Shown: piece by piece, positions 8,277 to 16,412 of the stretch
How the letters are laid out: the number at the start of each line of letters is the position of its first letter
Numbering within the stretch: position 1 is the stretch's first letter
Assembly (NCBI RefSeq): GCF_900092135.1
Contig: NZ_FMYF01000004.1
Location: forward strand, 62,001 to 126,000
Source: Raineyella antarctica
GTDB taxonomy: Bacteria; Actinomycetota; Actinomycetes; Propionibacteriales; Propionibacteriaceae
Reading direction: 5' to 3'
DNA: 64,000 bases
Notes under the pieces: generated by a model
The model's input: the letters and a program-made list of their open reading frames with translations, nothing else
The model's database searches: none
Told to the model about the DNA's origin: nothing
Position numbers and translations under genes: made by a program

Positions 8277-9115
8277 GCCGCACGTATTCTGTCGAAGGGC
8301 TGGTGCGCGTAGGCGCCCGGCTGCCCCTGGGGCCCTACCTGCGCGAGGTATGGGAGCGCCGCGACTTCATTGCGGCGATGGCCTCCTCGCGCATCCAGGC
8401 CGAGAACGAGCGCAACCGGCTCGGCATGGGCTGGGTACTGCTGCGCCCGCTGCTCAACGCCCTGATCTACGGCCTGATCTTCGGGTTCATCCTGGGCGGC
8501 AACCGTCCGGCCAACTACGTGCCGTACCTCATCGCCGGTGTCTTCCTGTTCGAGTTCTTCTCGAACGCGGTGCTCATCGGTGGCCGCTCGATCACCTCGA
8601 ACTTCCCTCTGGTCCAGTCACTGAGCTTTCCCCGGCTGGCACTACCGGTCGCGGTCGTCTACCAGCAACTGCTCTCGTTCCTGCCCACCCTGATCCTGAT
8701 GATGGTGCTGGTGATGCCGTTCGGCGGGCACATCTCCTGGCGGGTGTTCCTGCTGCTGCCGCTGACAGCGATCTTCGCTGTCTTCAACCTCGGGGTGGCG
8801 CTGGTCGTCGCGAGGTTGACGGTGCACTTCCGGGACCTGAGCCAACTGATGCCCTTCATCACGCGGATCCTGTTCTACACGGCCGGCGTCTTCTTCGACC
8901 CGGTCAGTGTGTTGAAGCACCATCCGACGGCCCTGACCGCGTACCACCTGTACCCCTTGAACGAGGTGCTCGCCATCGGGCGCTCCCTGCTCATCCCGGG
9001 CCACCATGCCCCGCTGTACTACTGGTGGGCCCTGATCATCTGGGCCGTTGTCGCCCTGGTCGTCGGCATCGTCTACTTCTGGTCCGCCGAGGAGCGCTAT
9101 GGCCGAGATGAGTGA
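8273..9115 (+). CDS. ABC-2 type polysaccharide / teichoic acid export permease
   Basis: The 280-residue product has about six membrane helices and the ABC-2 polysaccharide exporter pattern of TagG/Wzm proteins: an amphipathic N-terminal part (LPLGPYLREVWERRDFIAAM), then NRLGMGWVLLRPLLNALIYG. RFVxFRDL-like VHFRDLSQLMPFITRILFYT and a final periplasm-proximal loop with YHLYPLNEVLAIGRSLL follow. These permeases form a channel with a cytosolic ATPase dimer to export lipid-linked glycans. It starts by ATGA overlap with the glycosyltransferase gene and itself overlaps the ATPase gene by 17 bases. The substrate is unknown. Confidence 0.9.
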   Translation: MSRTYSVEGLVRVGARLPLGPYLREVWERRDFIAAMASSRIQAENERNRLGMGWVLLRPLLNALIYGLIFGFILGGNRPANYVPYLIAGVFLFEFFSNAVLIGGRSITSNFPLVQSLSFPRLALPVAVVYQQLLSFLPTLILMMVLVMPFGGHISWRVFLLLPLTAIFAVFNLGVALVVARLTVHFRDLSQLMPFITRILFYTAGVFFDPVSVLKHHPTALTAYHLYPLNEVLAIGRSLLIPGHHAPLYYWWALIIWAVVALVVGIVYFWSAEERYGRDE

Positions 9116-10871
9116 TTTCACGATCGACCACCACGGCATGCCCGCTGTCGTCGTCGATGACCTGCACGTGGACTACCGGGTGCTGGCGACCGGGCGCCGG
9201 GCGGGCTCGGAGCAGCGCTCCAGCCTGTTCGAGCGGCGCCGCGAGATGCTGGTGGTGAACGCACTCAAGGGCATCAGCTTCACCGCGTACGAGAACGAGT
9301 CCATCGGAGTGATCGGTTCCAACGGTTCAGGCAAGTCCACGCTGATGCGGGCGATCACCGGTCTCACCCCGGCGTCCAAGGGAGCGGTGTACGCAGCGTC
9401 CCGCCCGAACATGCTGAGCGTCGGCGCGGCCCTCCTGCCCGACCTGAGCGGTGAGCGCAACATCATCCTGGGGGGTCTCGCCTTGGGCATGTCGAAGGCC
9501 GAGGTGGCTCGGCGCTACGACGACATCGTCGAGTTCACCGGGCTGCGGGACTTCATCCGGATGCCGATGCGGACCTACTCCAGCGGTATGTCCGCCCGAC
9601 TGAAATTCGCGATCGCCACGGCCACCCAGCACGACATCCTGATCGTCGATGAGGCACTCTCGGTGGGCGACAAGGAGTTCCAGGACAAGTCGGAGGAGAG
9701 GATCCGCCAGATCCGGGAGGCGGCCGGCACGGTCTTCTTGGTCTCGCACTCGATGCCTTCGATCCTGGACACCTGCAACCGGGTGTTGTGGCTCGAGAAG
9801 GGCGACCTCCTGATGGACGGAGACCCGCAGACGGTCGTCGACGCGTACGAGAAGTCCCAGCGGGTACCCAAGGACGGGCCCGGGCTCCGCTTCGTCGAGC
9901 ACGTCCAGGGTCTGCCCGCCCTCCAGAAGACGCCTCCGGCCCAGGAGGGCCAGGAGGAGCTGTTCGTCATCCGCGCCAGGCGTTGGTCGGAGCTGCTGCG
10001 CAGGTCAAGACAGCGCCTGGTCGAGGTGGTGGGCGCCGACCGCGTCATCGTCGTGCATGACGTCCGCGGCGAGGAGGACCGCGACACCCAGTGGCCGGTC
10101 GGTTGGCAAGTACTGACCCTGGATGCGGCAAAGCTTCAGGAACTGGGCCTCCTCGATGGGGATGCAGGCCTTCGGTACCAGACCGGCGACCACGCCCTGA
10201 TCGCTGCTGCGGCGAGCTTCACCGCCGATCGTTACTGGCTGTTCGAGAGCGACGCCTACCTCGCTGTGGACCTCCCTCGTTTCCTCGACTCCACCCGTGG
10301 GGACGACTCCGGCATCCTCGCCCTCGAGCTGAAGTCGGCGCCGGAGAAGTGGACCTGGACGCGCCCGATGCACCAGCTGGGCTACGGCGAAGTGTATAGC
10401 TGCAAACTCCCCGTGATCCGGTTGAGTGCAGCGGCCCTGGACGAGTTGGCGTCGGCGCGACGGCATCTGACCACACTCGTGCACGATGAGCCGGACGTGG
10501 TCTATCCCAATCTGGAATCCTTCGTCCCCACCGTGCTGCAGGCCCGGGGATTCAGTGCGACCGATCTGGGAGAGCTGGCAGGAGTGGCGACCGATACGGT
10601 GAAATTCGGCGTGGGGTACTTGCTGCCGGAGGCACTGGAAGCCATGGGCGGGGAGCGGATTATCTATCCGGGCTTCGGGCCCGAGGAATTCGACGCCTAT
10701 CTCGCGGATCCTGTCGTCAAGCAGATGCTCGCTTCGGCGCCGGTCTTCTGGTTCCGCGTGGAGGAGTCACTGAAGTTCCTGCCTCGAGAGTACCAGCTCG
10801 CCTATTCTGCGCGCCTCGGCGAACTGCTCGGCGACGCAGTGGCCCAGCGGATGGGCGACGAGGAGGAGTAG
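9099..10871 (+). CDS. Polysaccharide-export ABC ATPase fused to a large glycosyltransferase-like C-terminal domain
   Basis: Residues about 15-255 are a Wzt/TagH-type ATPase: Walker A GSNGSGKST (73-81), signature YSSGMSARL (160-168), Walker B DILIVDEAL (179-187) and H-loop SHS (216-218). It should power the permease just upstream. The remaining roughly 310 residues (about 280-590) are not the usual small carbohydrate-binding beta domain. They contain RYWLFESDAYL (378-388), an acidic ESD that could be a metal site, WTWTRPMHQLGYGE, a YPNLESFVPTVLQ segment and a tryptophan/acid-rich end. I read this as a GT-A-like or unknown domain, which is inference. The start ATG at 9099 follows GAGGAG; an ATG at 9108 is an alternative. 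Confidence 0.85.
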   Translation: MAEMSDFTIDHHGMPAVVVDDLHVDYRVLATGRRAGSEQRSSLFERRREMLVVNALKGISFTAYENESIGVIGSNGSGKSTLMRAITGLTPASKGAVYAASRPNMLSVGAALLPDLSGERNIILGGLALGMSKAEVARRYDDIVEFTGLRDFIRMPMRTYSSGMSARLKFAIATATQHDILIVDEALSVGDKEFQDKSEERIRQIREAAGTVFLVSHSMPSILDTCNRVLWLEKGDLLMDGDPQTVVDAYEKSQRVPKDGPGLRFVEHVQGLPALQKTPPAQEGQEELFVIRARRWSELLRRSRQRLVEVVGADRVIVVHDVRGEEDRDTQWPVGWQVLTLDAAKLQELGLLDGDAGLRYQTGDHALIAAAASFTADRYWLFESDAYLAVDLPRFLDSTRGDDSGILALELKSAPEKWTWTRPMHQLGYGEVYSCKLPVIRLSAAALDELASARRHLTTLVHDEPDVVYPNLESFVPTVLQARGFSATDLGELAGVATDTVKFGVGYLLPEALEAMGGERIIYPGFGPEEFDAYLADPVVKQMLASAPVFWFRVEESLKFLPREYQLAYSARLGELLGDAVAQRMGDEEE

Positions 10872-10910
10872 CGGTCCCGGCGCGGCGCTACGTCGCGCGA
10901 CCCTGACGCC

Positions 10911-10947
10911 ATCGCGCCCCGGCAGGTAACTGCTGCCGGGGCGCGAT
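10911..10947. terminator. Bidirectional terminator between the ATPase gene and rbpA
   Basis: Perfect 15-bp stem (arms 10911-10925 and 10933-10947, 7-base loop) between two convergent genes; it can serve both transcripts. Confidence 0.8.
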
Positions 10948-10961
10948 CATGCCTGCGCGTG

Positions 10962-11351
10962 TCAGCGGCGACGCTTCGCCGGGGGAGTGGTCCGGCGCAT
11001 GTACTCGTCGGTGCTGATCGCGCCGACCTGCCGGACCTCCTCGAGGCGCTCGGAGAGCAACTCCTCCAGGTCCGCGAGGGAGCGGCGCTCCAGCAGCATG
11101 TCCCAGTGCGTACGGACGTGCTTGGCCTCCTTGACCTCACCCTCGACGCCATCGGAGCGCCTGCCCTCCTGCCCACACCGCGGGCACTCCCACACGGTGG
11201 GCAGCTCCGCCTCCTCGGCGAAGATCATCTCGAAATGGTGTCCCTGCGGGCAGTCGAAGCCGACCTCTCGACGCGGAGCGAAGTCGACGCCGACCTCGTC
11301 CTCGAAACTCTTGGCCCCGAGGCCCGATCCTCGCAACGAACGATCAGCCAT
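10962..11351 (-). CDS. rbpA: RNA polymerase-binding protein RbpA
   Basis: RbpA binds the principal sigma factor and the RNA polymerase beta prime side and stimulates promoter opening in Actinobacteria. The 129-residue product has MADRSLRGSGLGAKSFEDE at the N-terminus and a zinc-ribbon-like core with FDCPQGHHF and VWECPRCG. The basic linker and C-terminal sigma-interaction helix LEELLSERLEEV with DEYMRRTTPPAKRRR follow. The ATG at 11351 has AGGAGG a few bases upstream. The region before it carries a SigR/SigH-type promoter, in keeping with the known stress control of rbpA in Streptomyces. Confidence 0.95.
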   Translation of the reverse strand: MADRSLRGSGLGAKSFEDEVGVDFAPRREVGFDCPQGHHFEMIFAEEAELPTVWECPRCGQEGRRSDGVEGEVKEAKHVRTHWDMLLERRSLADLEELLSERLEEVRQVGAISTDEYMRRTTPPAKRRR

Positions 11352-11387
11352 GGTGGTACCTCCTAGGATGTTCCGGTCCGACCGAAG

Positions 11388-11413
11388 AACACCACGGCAG
11401 CGAAATTTCTTCC
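11388..11413 (-). promoter_or_regulatory. SigR/SigH-type promoter for rbpA
   Basis: On the minus strand GGAAG (11413-11409), an 18-base spacer, then GTT (11390-11388). The SigR consensus is GGAAT-N18-GTT, so eight of nine fixed bases... specifically seven of eight match with exact spacing. The start site would lie about 30 bases before the ATG. Confidence 0.6.
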
Positions 11414-11432
11414 CGCCGATGACCATCGGTGA

Positions 11433-12806
11433 CTATCGATCGTCGTCCAGCCTAGCGGTTCGGGCCAAGGACCGCGCCGAGCGGCCCTTGGCGGCCGGTA
11501 CCCGCAGCAACATCAGGGCCCCGGCCACGAGGATCAGGACGATCGCGATGATGCCCCAGCGGTCGTTGCCGGTGGCGCCGGCGAACAGGCCGAACAGGGC
11601 GGGGGACACGAACGACACGGCCCGCCCCGAGGTGGTGTAGAGGCCGAACATCTGGCCCTCGCGCTGCGGCGGAGCCATCCGGGCCATCATGGACCGGGAC
11701 GAGGACTGGGCCGGTCCGACGAACAGGCACAGCGCCAGCCCGAACACCCAGAACAGCTCCAGGCTGTGCACGCCCAGCAGGATGGTTGCGGACACGATCA
11801 GCCCGATGATCGAGCCCAGGATGACCGTACGCGCCCCCAACCGGTCCTCGAGCAGGCCGCCGGCGCCGGCACCGACGGCGGCGACGATGTTCGCCGCGAC
11901 GCCGAAGATCAACACCATCGCGGATGGCATCCCGTACACGCTGACCGCCAGGACGGCACCGAAGGTGAAGACTGCGGCGAGCCCGTCGCGGTAGATCGCC
12001 GAGGCGACCAGGAACCGTACGGCGTCCGGGTCGTCGCGCCACAGGGCACGTACGTCCTGTACCAGCCTCCGGTAGGCATTCACGGGGCCGAGGCGCTGCA
12101 CGCCGGTGCGGGCCGGGGGCTCCGGGACGGTGACCAGCACCGGCAGTGCGAACACCAGGTACCAGGCGGCGACCACGAGGCAGACCAGGCGCACGCCCAG
12201 CCCGTCGGTGGCGGGCACGCCGAACCAGTTCGGCTGCGCGATCAGCCCGAAATACGCGAGCAGGAGCAGCAGGATGCTGCCGGTGTAGCCCATCGCCCAG
12301 CCGAGCCCGGAGACCCGGCCCATGTCCTCGTCGACCGAGACCTGCTTGAGCATCGCGTAGTAGGACACGTTGCTGAACTCGGCGGCGACCACCCCGATGC
12401 CCATCAGCACCAGCCCGAGGACCAGGTAGGAGGGGTCGGGACGGACGGCGAACATCGCGGCCGTCGCGGCGATGACGATCCCGGTCCAGACCGCCAGGCT
12501 GCGGCGGCGGCCGCCGCCGTCGGCTTGCTGGCCCATCACCGGCGCGGTCAGCGCGATGACCAGCCCGGCGAGGGAGGTGGAGATGCTCAGGGCCGTCGCA
12601 CCGCTGATCGGTCCGTTCTTGACCGCCACCGTTCCGGTCAGGTACGTGGAGAAGACGAAGGTGACGATCACCGCCTGGAAGGCCGAGGAGCCCCAGTCGT
12701 AGGACACCCACGACCATATCTGCGTCCGGCGGCTGAACCGTCCGGGCACGGGGGGTCCGGCCGGTCCGAGGTCGTGGCTCCCGGTGTCCGTCTCAGTGCT
12801 CGTCAT
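11433..12806 (-). CDS. MFS transporter, UMF1/Atg22-like family
   Basis: The 457-residue membrane protein has about twelve hydrophobic helices. Its N-terminus WSWVSYDWGSSAFQAVIVTFVFSTYL is the hallmark of the UMF1 family (bacterial relatives of yeast Atg22 amino-acid effluxers). GxxxDRxGRR-like GQQADGGGRRR after helix 3 and the second-half motif GPAQSSSRSMMARMAPP support MFS topology. The substrate cannot be read. The start at 12806 lies 14 bases inside the end of the upstream glycerophosphodiesterase gene, so the two are probably cotranscribed. Export of a small metabolite is likely but unproven. Confidence 0.85.
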   Translation of the reverse strand: MTSTETDTGSHDLGPAGPPVPGRFSRRTQIWSWVSYDWGSSAFQAVIVTFVFSTYLTGTVAVKNGPISGATALSISTSLAGLVIALTAPVMGQQADGGGRRRSLAVWTGIVIAATAAMFAVRPDPSYLVLGLVLMGIGVVAAEFSNVSYYAMLKQVSVDEDMGRVSGLGWAMGYTGSILLLLLAYFGLIAQPNWFGVPATDGLGVRLVCLVVAAWYLVFALPVLVTVPEPPARTGVQRLGPVNAYRRLVQDVRALWRDDPDAVRFLVASAIYRDGLAAVFTFGAVLAVSVYGMPSAMVLIFGVAANIVAAVGAGAGGLLEDRLGARTVILGSIIGLIVSATILLGVHSLELFWVFGLALCLFVGPAQSSSRSMMARMAPPQREGQMFGLYTTSGRAVSFVSPALFGLFAGATGNDRWGIIAIVLILVAGALMLLRVPAAKGRSARSLARTARLDDDR

Positions 12807-13647
12807 GCCACCGGCCCCGCTCGACCAGGACGTCCTTGAGGACGTCGATCCGGTCGCTCACCAGCCCGTCGACCCCCAGGTCGATCAGCTCGCGCATCTC
12901 GTCGGCGTCGTCGATGGTCCACACGTGCACGACCTTGCCGGCCGCATGGGCGGCGTCGACCAGGGCACGCGTGACGACCCGGAACCGCTCGCCGCGGACG
13001 TCGATGTCGTCGCCCAGGGCTTCGAGCACCAGCGGGGGAAGGGACCGGACGGCCTGCGGCAGGGGATGCCAGTGCGGAACCTGCAGGGCGTTGCCCGGTG
13101 CCGCGAGGAGGCCGGCGACCGAGGGCAACAGGCGCGTGTAGCGGATCCCCGACGGGGCGACCGAGGTCGAGACCTGCGTGCCGGCCAGCCGGCGAAACGT
13201 CCGCAGCGTACGGTCGGAGAAGGAGGCGACGTTCACCCGCTGCTGGGCGTGGTGGCGGTTGAGCGCCTCGACCAGCGGTTCGATCGCGGCATCGGACTTC
13301 AGGTCGATGTTGAAGAACGTCTCCGGGAAGGTCTCGAACACCTGGTCGAGGGTCGGGATCGGATCGGTGCCGCCGATCCGCGCCTCGGTCACCTGCGCAA
13401 AGGTCAGGTCGGCGATCATTCCCGTACGATCGGTCACCCGGTCCAGCCGGTCGTCGTGGAACGCCAGCAGCACCCCGTCCCGGGTGGCGTGCACGTCGGT
13501 CTCGACGTGCGTGTAGCCCAGCGCTACCGCCTCACCGAAGGCGTGCAGGGTGTTCTCGCGCCCCACGTTCGGTGGATAGGTGGAGCCCCCACGGTGGGCC
13601 AGGGCGAGGAAGGGCTGCGCGAAGAATGCGCGATCGGCGACCGTCAT
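12793..13647 (-). CDS. Glycerophosphodiester phosphodiesterase
   Basis: The 284-residue product is a GDPD-type TIM barrel: LALAHRGGSTYPPNVGRENTL carries the catalytic His and the Arg-Gly-Gly and Glu-Asn-Thr residues. It then has HVETDVHATRDGVLLAFHDD with the metal-binding Glu-x-Asp and second His, and ends VHVWTIDDADEMRELIDLGVDGLVSD. It hydrolyses glycerophosphodiesters to glycerol-3-phosphate and an alcohol. No signal peptide is seen, so the enzyme is probably cytosolic. The ATG at 13647 is preceded by CATACT six bases upstream, a likely leaderless promoter. Confidence 0.92.
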   Translation of the reverse strand: MTVADRAFFAQPFLALAHRGGSTYPPNVGRENTLHAFGEAVALGYTHVETDVHATRDGVLLAFHDDRLDRVTDRTGMIADLTFAQVTEARIGGTDPIPTLDQVFETFPETFFNIDLKSDAAIEPLVEALNRHHAQQRVNVASFSDRTLRTFRRLAGTQVSTSVAPSGIRYTRLLPSVAGLLAAPGNALQVPHWHPLPQAVRSLPPLVLEALGDDIDVRGERFRVVTRALVDAAHAAGKVVHVWTIDDADEMRELIDLGVDGLVSDRIDVLKDVLVERGRWHDEH

Positions 13648-13653
13648 GGGGCC

Positions 13654-13659
13654 AGTATG
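13654..13659 (-). promoter_or_regulatory. -10 box CATACT, probable leaderless promoter
   Basis: Read on the minus strand, CATACT ends six bases before the ATG of the glycerophosphodiesterase gene at 13647, with no ribosome binding site between. Confidence 0.4.
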
Positions 13660-13710
13660 CGCGTATCCAGGTGTCCAGAAGGTGACCGGCGGCCGGCCGG
13701 GCGGCCAGGC

Positions 13711-14565
13711 TCAGGCGATCTTCTGCGCCACGAAGGTCGTGCTGGGGGAGACGAACTCCTCCTGCGCGGGCACCAGGGCCAGCTCACGGCGGCCCAGCTC
13801 CAGGGTGCGGCCCAGCAGGCCGTACATCGAGCCGGCGGTGTTCTCCACCGCGCGGCGTGAGGACCCGGTGGCCAGCAGGTGGGCCAGGAACAGGGCGGAG
13901 GTGACGTCACCGGAGCCGGTGAAGTACGCGTCCAGCCGCGGCGTGGTGACCAGGTACGCGCCGGAACCGTCGACGGCGAGCATCTGGATGGTGTCGGGGT
14001 CGGTCTCTGCGCTGACCATGGAGGTGACCAGCACGGTCTCCGGTCCGCGCTCGCGCAGTTCCTCGGCCGCCGACAGGATCTCCGCCAGCGTGTTCGTCTC
14101 CCGCCCCACCAGGTAGTCCAGTTCGAAGTGGTTGGGCGTGACGACCTGGGCGTGCGGCAGGATCCGGTCCCGGAACATCGGCGGCACGTCCTCGCGCACG
14201 AAGAAGCCCCGGCCGACGTCCCCCATCACCGGGTCGCAGCACCAGATCGCCCGCGGATTGCGCTCCTTGAGCAGGGCGTCGGCCGCCAGCACCGTCTCCC
14301 CGGTCGCACCGTTGCCGAGGTATCCCGACAGCAGGGCGTCGCAGCCGGCCAGGGCGCCCCGGTCGTCGATGCCACGGACGACCTCGAGCACGTCGGCGGG
14401 GTCGAGCAGCGGACCGCGCCAGGCGCCGTAGCCGCTGTGGTTGGAGAAGTGCACGGTCAGCACCGGCATGACCTCCAGCCCCATCCGCATCAACGGGAAC
14501 GACGCCGCACTGTTGCCGGCGTGGCCGTACGCGACGGAGGACTGGATGGACATGATGGAGGTCAT
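13711..14565 (-). CDS. pdxY: Pyridoxal kinase (PdxY/PdxK-type)
   Basis: The product begins near [19 protein letters not shown], the classic N-terminus of pyridoxal kinases, and continues with [23 protein letters not shown], and [28 protein letters not shown] and the phosphate-binding [16 protein letters not shown] with the catalytic Asp complete the set. It phosphorylates pyridoxal to pyridoxal 5'-phosphate with ATP. With the ATG at 14565 it is 284 residues, the usual length. Starts at 14553, 14574 and 14577 are also in frame and no strong ribosome binding site decides. It stands downstream of the murA-like gene on the same strand, beyond that gene's terminator. Confidence 0.9.
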   Translation of the reverse strand: MTSIMSIQSSVAYGHAGNSAASFPLMRMGLEVMPVLTVHFSNHSGYGAWRGPLLDPADVLEVVRGIDDRGALAGCDALLSGYLGNGATGETVLAADALLKERNPRAIWCCDPVMGDVGRGFFVREDVPPMFRDRILPHAQVVTPNHFELDYLVGRETNTLAEILSAAEELRERGPETVLVTSMVSAETDPDTIQMLAVDGSGAYLVTTPRLDAYFTGSGDVTSALFLAHLLATGSSRRAVENTAGSMYGLLGRTLELGRRELALVPAQEEFVSPSTTFVAQKIA

Positions 14566-14681
14566 GGGATCCATCATGCCGCAGCCGCCCCGGGCCCCTG
14601 CCGGGTGCCGCGATCCGATCGGGCCAGCACGGCCGCCATCCCTCCCCTCGGCGGCATCCCCGCCGTCGGCCCGGACCGCGC

Positions 14682-14717
14682 GACGGCCCCCGACCCGCAG
14701 TGGGGTCGAGGGCCGTC
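14682..14717 (-). terminator. Terminator of the murA-like gene
   Basis: Inverted repeat with 15-base arms (14682-14696 and 14703-14717, one mismatch) and a 6-base loop, 18 bases past the stop of the murA-like gene. Confidence 0.7.
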
Positions 14718-14735
14718 GTCGGGACAGCAGGGTGC

Positions 14736-16298
14736 TCAGCTGGTGGTGACCTGGACGTTGGCGCCCAGGGCGTTCAGGCGGTTCGGCAGGTCCTCGTAGC
14801 CGCGGTTGATCACGTAGACGTCGCGGAGCACGGACTCGCCCTTGGCGGCGAGCATCGCCAGCAGCAGGCAGACGCCCGGACGCAGGGCCGGTGGGCAGGT
14901 GACCTCGCGGCCACGCCACTTGGTCGGACCGGTGATGATCAGCCGGTGCGGGTCGAGCAGCTGGATGTTCGCGCCGATCTTGGCCAGGTCGAGCAGGTGG
15001 ATCGCCCGGTTCTCGTACACCCAGTCGTGGATCAGGGTCTGTCCCTCCGCCTCGGCGGCGATGACCGCGAAGAAGGGCAGGTTGTCGATGTTCAGGCCCG
15101 GGAACGGCAGCGGGTGGATCTTGTCGATCGGCGCCTTCAGCTGCGAGGGCCGGACAGTGATGTCGACCAGGCGGGTCCGACCGTTGTCGGCCATGTACTC
15201 CTCGGTGATGGAGAAGTCCAGGCCCATCTCCTCCAGGATGGCCAGTTCGATCTCGAGGAACTCGATCGGCGCGCGCTGGATGGTGAGCTCGGACTTGGTC
15301 ACGATCGCCGCGGTGATCAGGCTCATCGCCTCGATCGGGTCCTCGGAGGGGAAGTACTCCACGTCGACGTCGATGTCCCTGACGCCACGAACGACCAGCG
15401 TGGTGGTGCCGATGCCATCGATCTGGACCCCGAGCCTCTGCAGGAAGAAGCACAGGTCCTGGACCATGTAGTTCGGCGAGGCGTTGCGGATGGTGACCGG
15501 GCCCGGGACCATGGCCGCGGCCATGATCGCGTTCTCGGTGACCGTGTCGCCGCGCTCGGTCAGGATGACGGCGCGCTTGGGGGCGTGGACGTCGGCGGCC
15601 CGGCAGTGGTAGAAGCCCTCGGTCGCGACCACGTCGAGGCCGAAGTGGCGCAGCACCTGCAGGTGGGGCTCGATCGTCCGGGCGCCGAGGTCGCAGCCAC
15701 CGGCGTACGGCAGGAAGAACTCCGGGTAGGAGTGCATCAGCGGGGCGAAGAACATGATGATGGAGCGCGTCCGCCGGGCGGCGTTGACGTCCATGGCGGC
15801 CAGGTCGAGCTCGGCGGGGCGGATCAGCTCCAGGTCGGTCTCGTTGATCCAGGTGATCCGGTAGCCGATGCTGATCAGCACCTCGCAGATCCGGTTCACC
15901 TCCTCGATCTTGGCGATCTTCCGCAGGACCGTACGGCCCCGGTTCAGCAAGGAGGCACAGAGGAGGGCGACGGCGGCGTTCTTGGAGGAGCGGCAGTCGA
16001 TCGCCCCCCTCAGCCGGCGACCACCCTCGATGGTCAGGTGCATGGCGGCGGGCTTGGTCGTCTGCATCGGCTGTGGCGCGAAGACTTCCTGCTCACCGGC
16101 GCTGAAGTCGGACTCGAGCGCCCGGGCGATCCTGTCGATCGCTTCCATCGACAGGGCCATCGAGCCGTTCTCCACCTCCTGGAGGGTGGCGGGCTCGGTC
16201 CGGAGCTTGGTGGCGAGTTCGGCGATCGAGAGGCCCCGCTGTTCGCGGGCGTCTCGGATCAACTTGCCGATCTGGGGGGAGGACGAACTGGAAGTCAC
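14736..16298 (-). CDS. MurA-like UDP-GlcNAc enolpyruvyl transferase with N-terminal HTH
   Basis: Residues about 10-62 form an XRE-like helix-turn-helix ([20 protein letters not shown], then [20 protein letters not shown]). From about 85 the protein is an EPSP-synthase fold enzyme: SSKNAA (K106, N107) and [11 protein letters not shown] with Cys202, matching E. coli MurA Lys22, Asn23 and Cys115. The core family adds enolpyruvate from PEP to UDP-GlcNAc, the first committed step of peptidoglycan synthesis. The HTH could make it a DNA-binding or self-regulating form. The GTG at 16298 is favoured because TACTGT lies six bases upstream; GTG 16301 and ATG 16331 are alternatives. It is probably a second MurA. 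Confidence 0.85.
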   Translation of the reverse strand: MTSSSSSPQIGKLIRDAREQRGLSIAELATKLRTEPATLQEVENGSMALSMEAIDRIARALESDFSAGEQEVFAPQPMQTTKPAAMHLTIEGGRRLRGAIDCRSSKNAAVALLCASLLNRGRTVLRKIAKIEEVNRICEVLISIGYRITWINETDLELIRPAELDLAAMDVNAARRTRSIIMFFAPLMHSYPEFFLPYAGGCDLGARTIEPHLQVLRHFGLDVVATEGFYHCRAADVHAPKRAVILTERGDTVTENAIMAAAMVPGPVTIRNASPNYMVQDLCFFLQRLGVQIDGIGTTTLVVRGVRDIDVDVEYFPSEDPIEAMSLITAAIVTKSELTIQRAPIEFLEIELAILEEMGLDFSITEEYMADNGRTRLVDITVRPSQLKAPIDKIHPLPFPGLNIDNLPFFAVIAAEAEGQTLIHDWVYENRAIHLLDLAKIGANIQLLDPHRLIITGPTKWRGREVTCPPALRPGVCLLLAMLAAKGESVLRDVYVINRGYEDLPNRLNALGANVQVTTS

Positions 16299-16304
16299 CA
16301 CGAC

Positions 16305-16405
16305 ACAGTAACCCACGGGCCTGAGCTCCATGCTGTGCACAGCAGCCGCAGCCGTCGGCACACCTCTCGGTCGCGGCGACAGGATCACTCGCGGGTCGAT
16401 AGAGT
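16305..16405. promoter_or_regulatory. Divergent leaderless promoters of the murA-like gene and lpdA
   Basis: On the minus strand TACTGT (16310-16305) ends six bases before GTG 16298. On the plus strand TAGAGT (16400-16405) ends seven bases before ATG 16413. Neither start has a Shine-Dalgarno site, so both mRNAs are probably leaderless. Confidence 0.5.
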
Positions 16406-16412
16406 TGCGGCC

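Noticed and set aside
14700..16412. Long plus-strand open frame running into lpdA
   Set aside because: Opposite the murA-like gene; the sequence is Gly/Asp/Val-rich shadow. The lipoamide dehydrogenase proper begins at ATG 16413.
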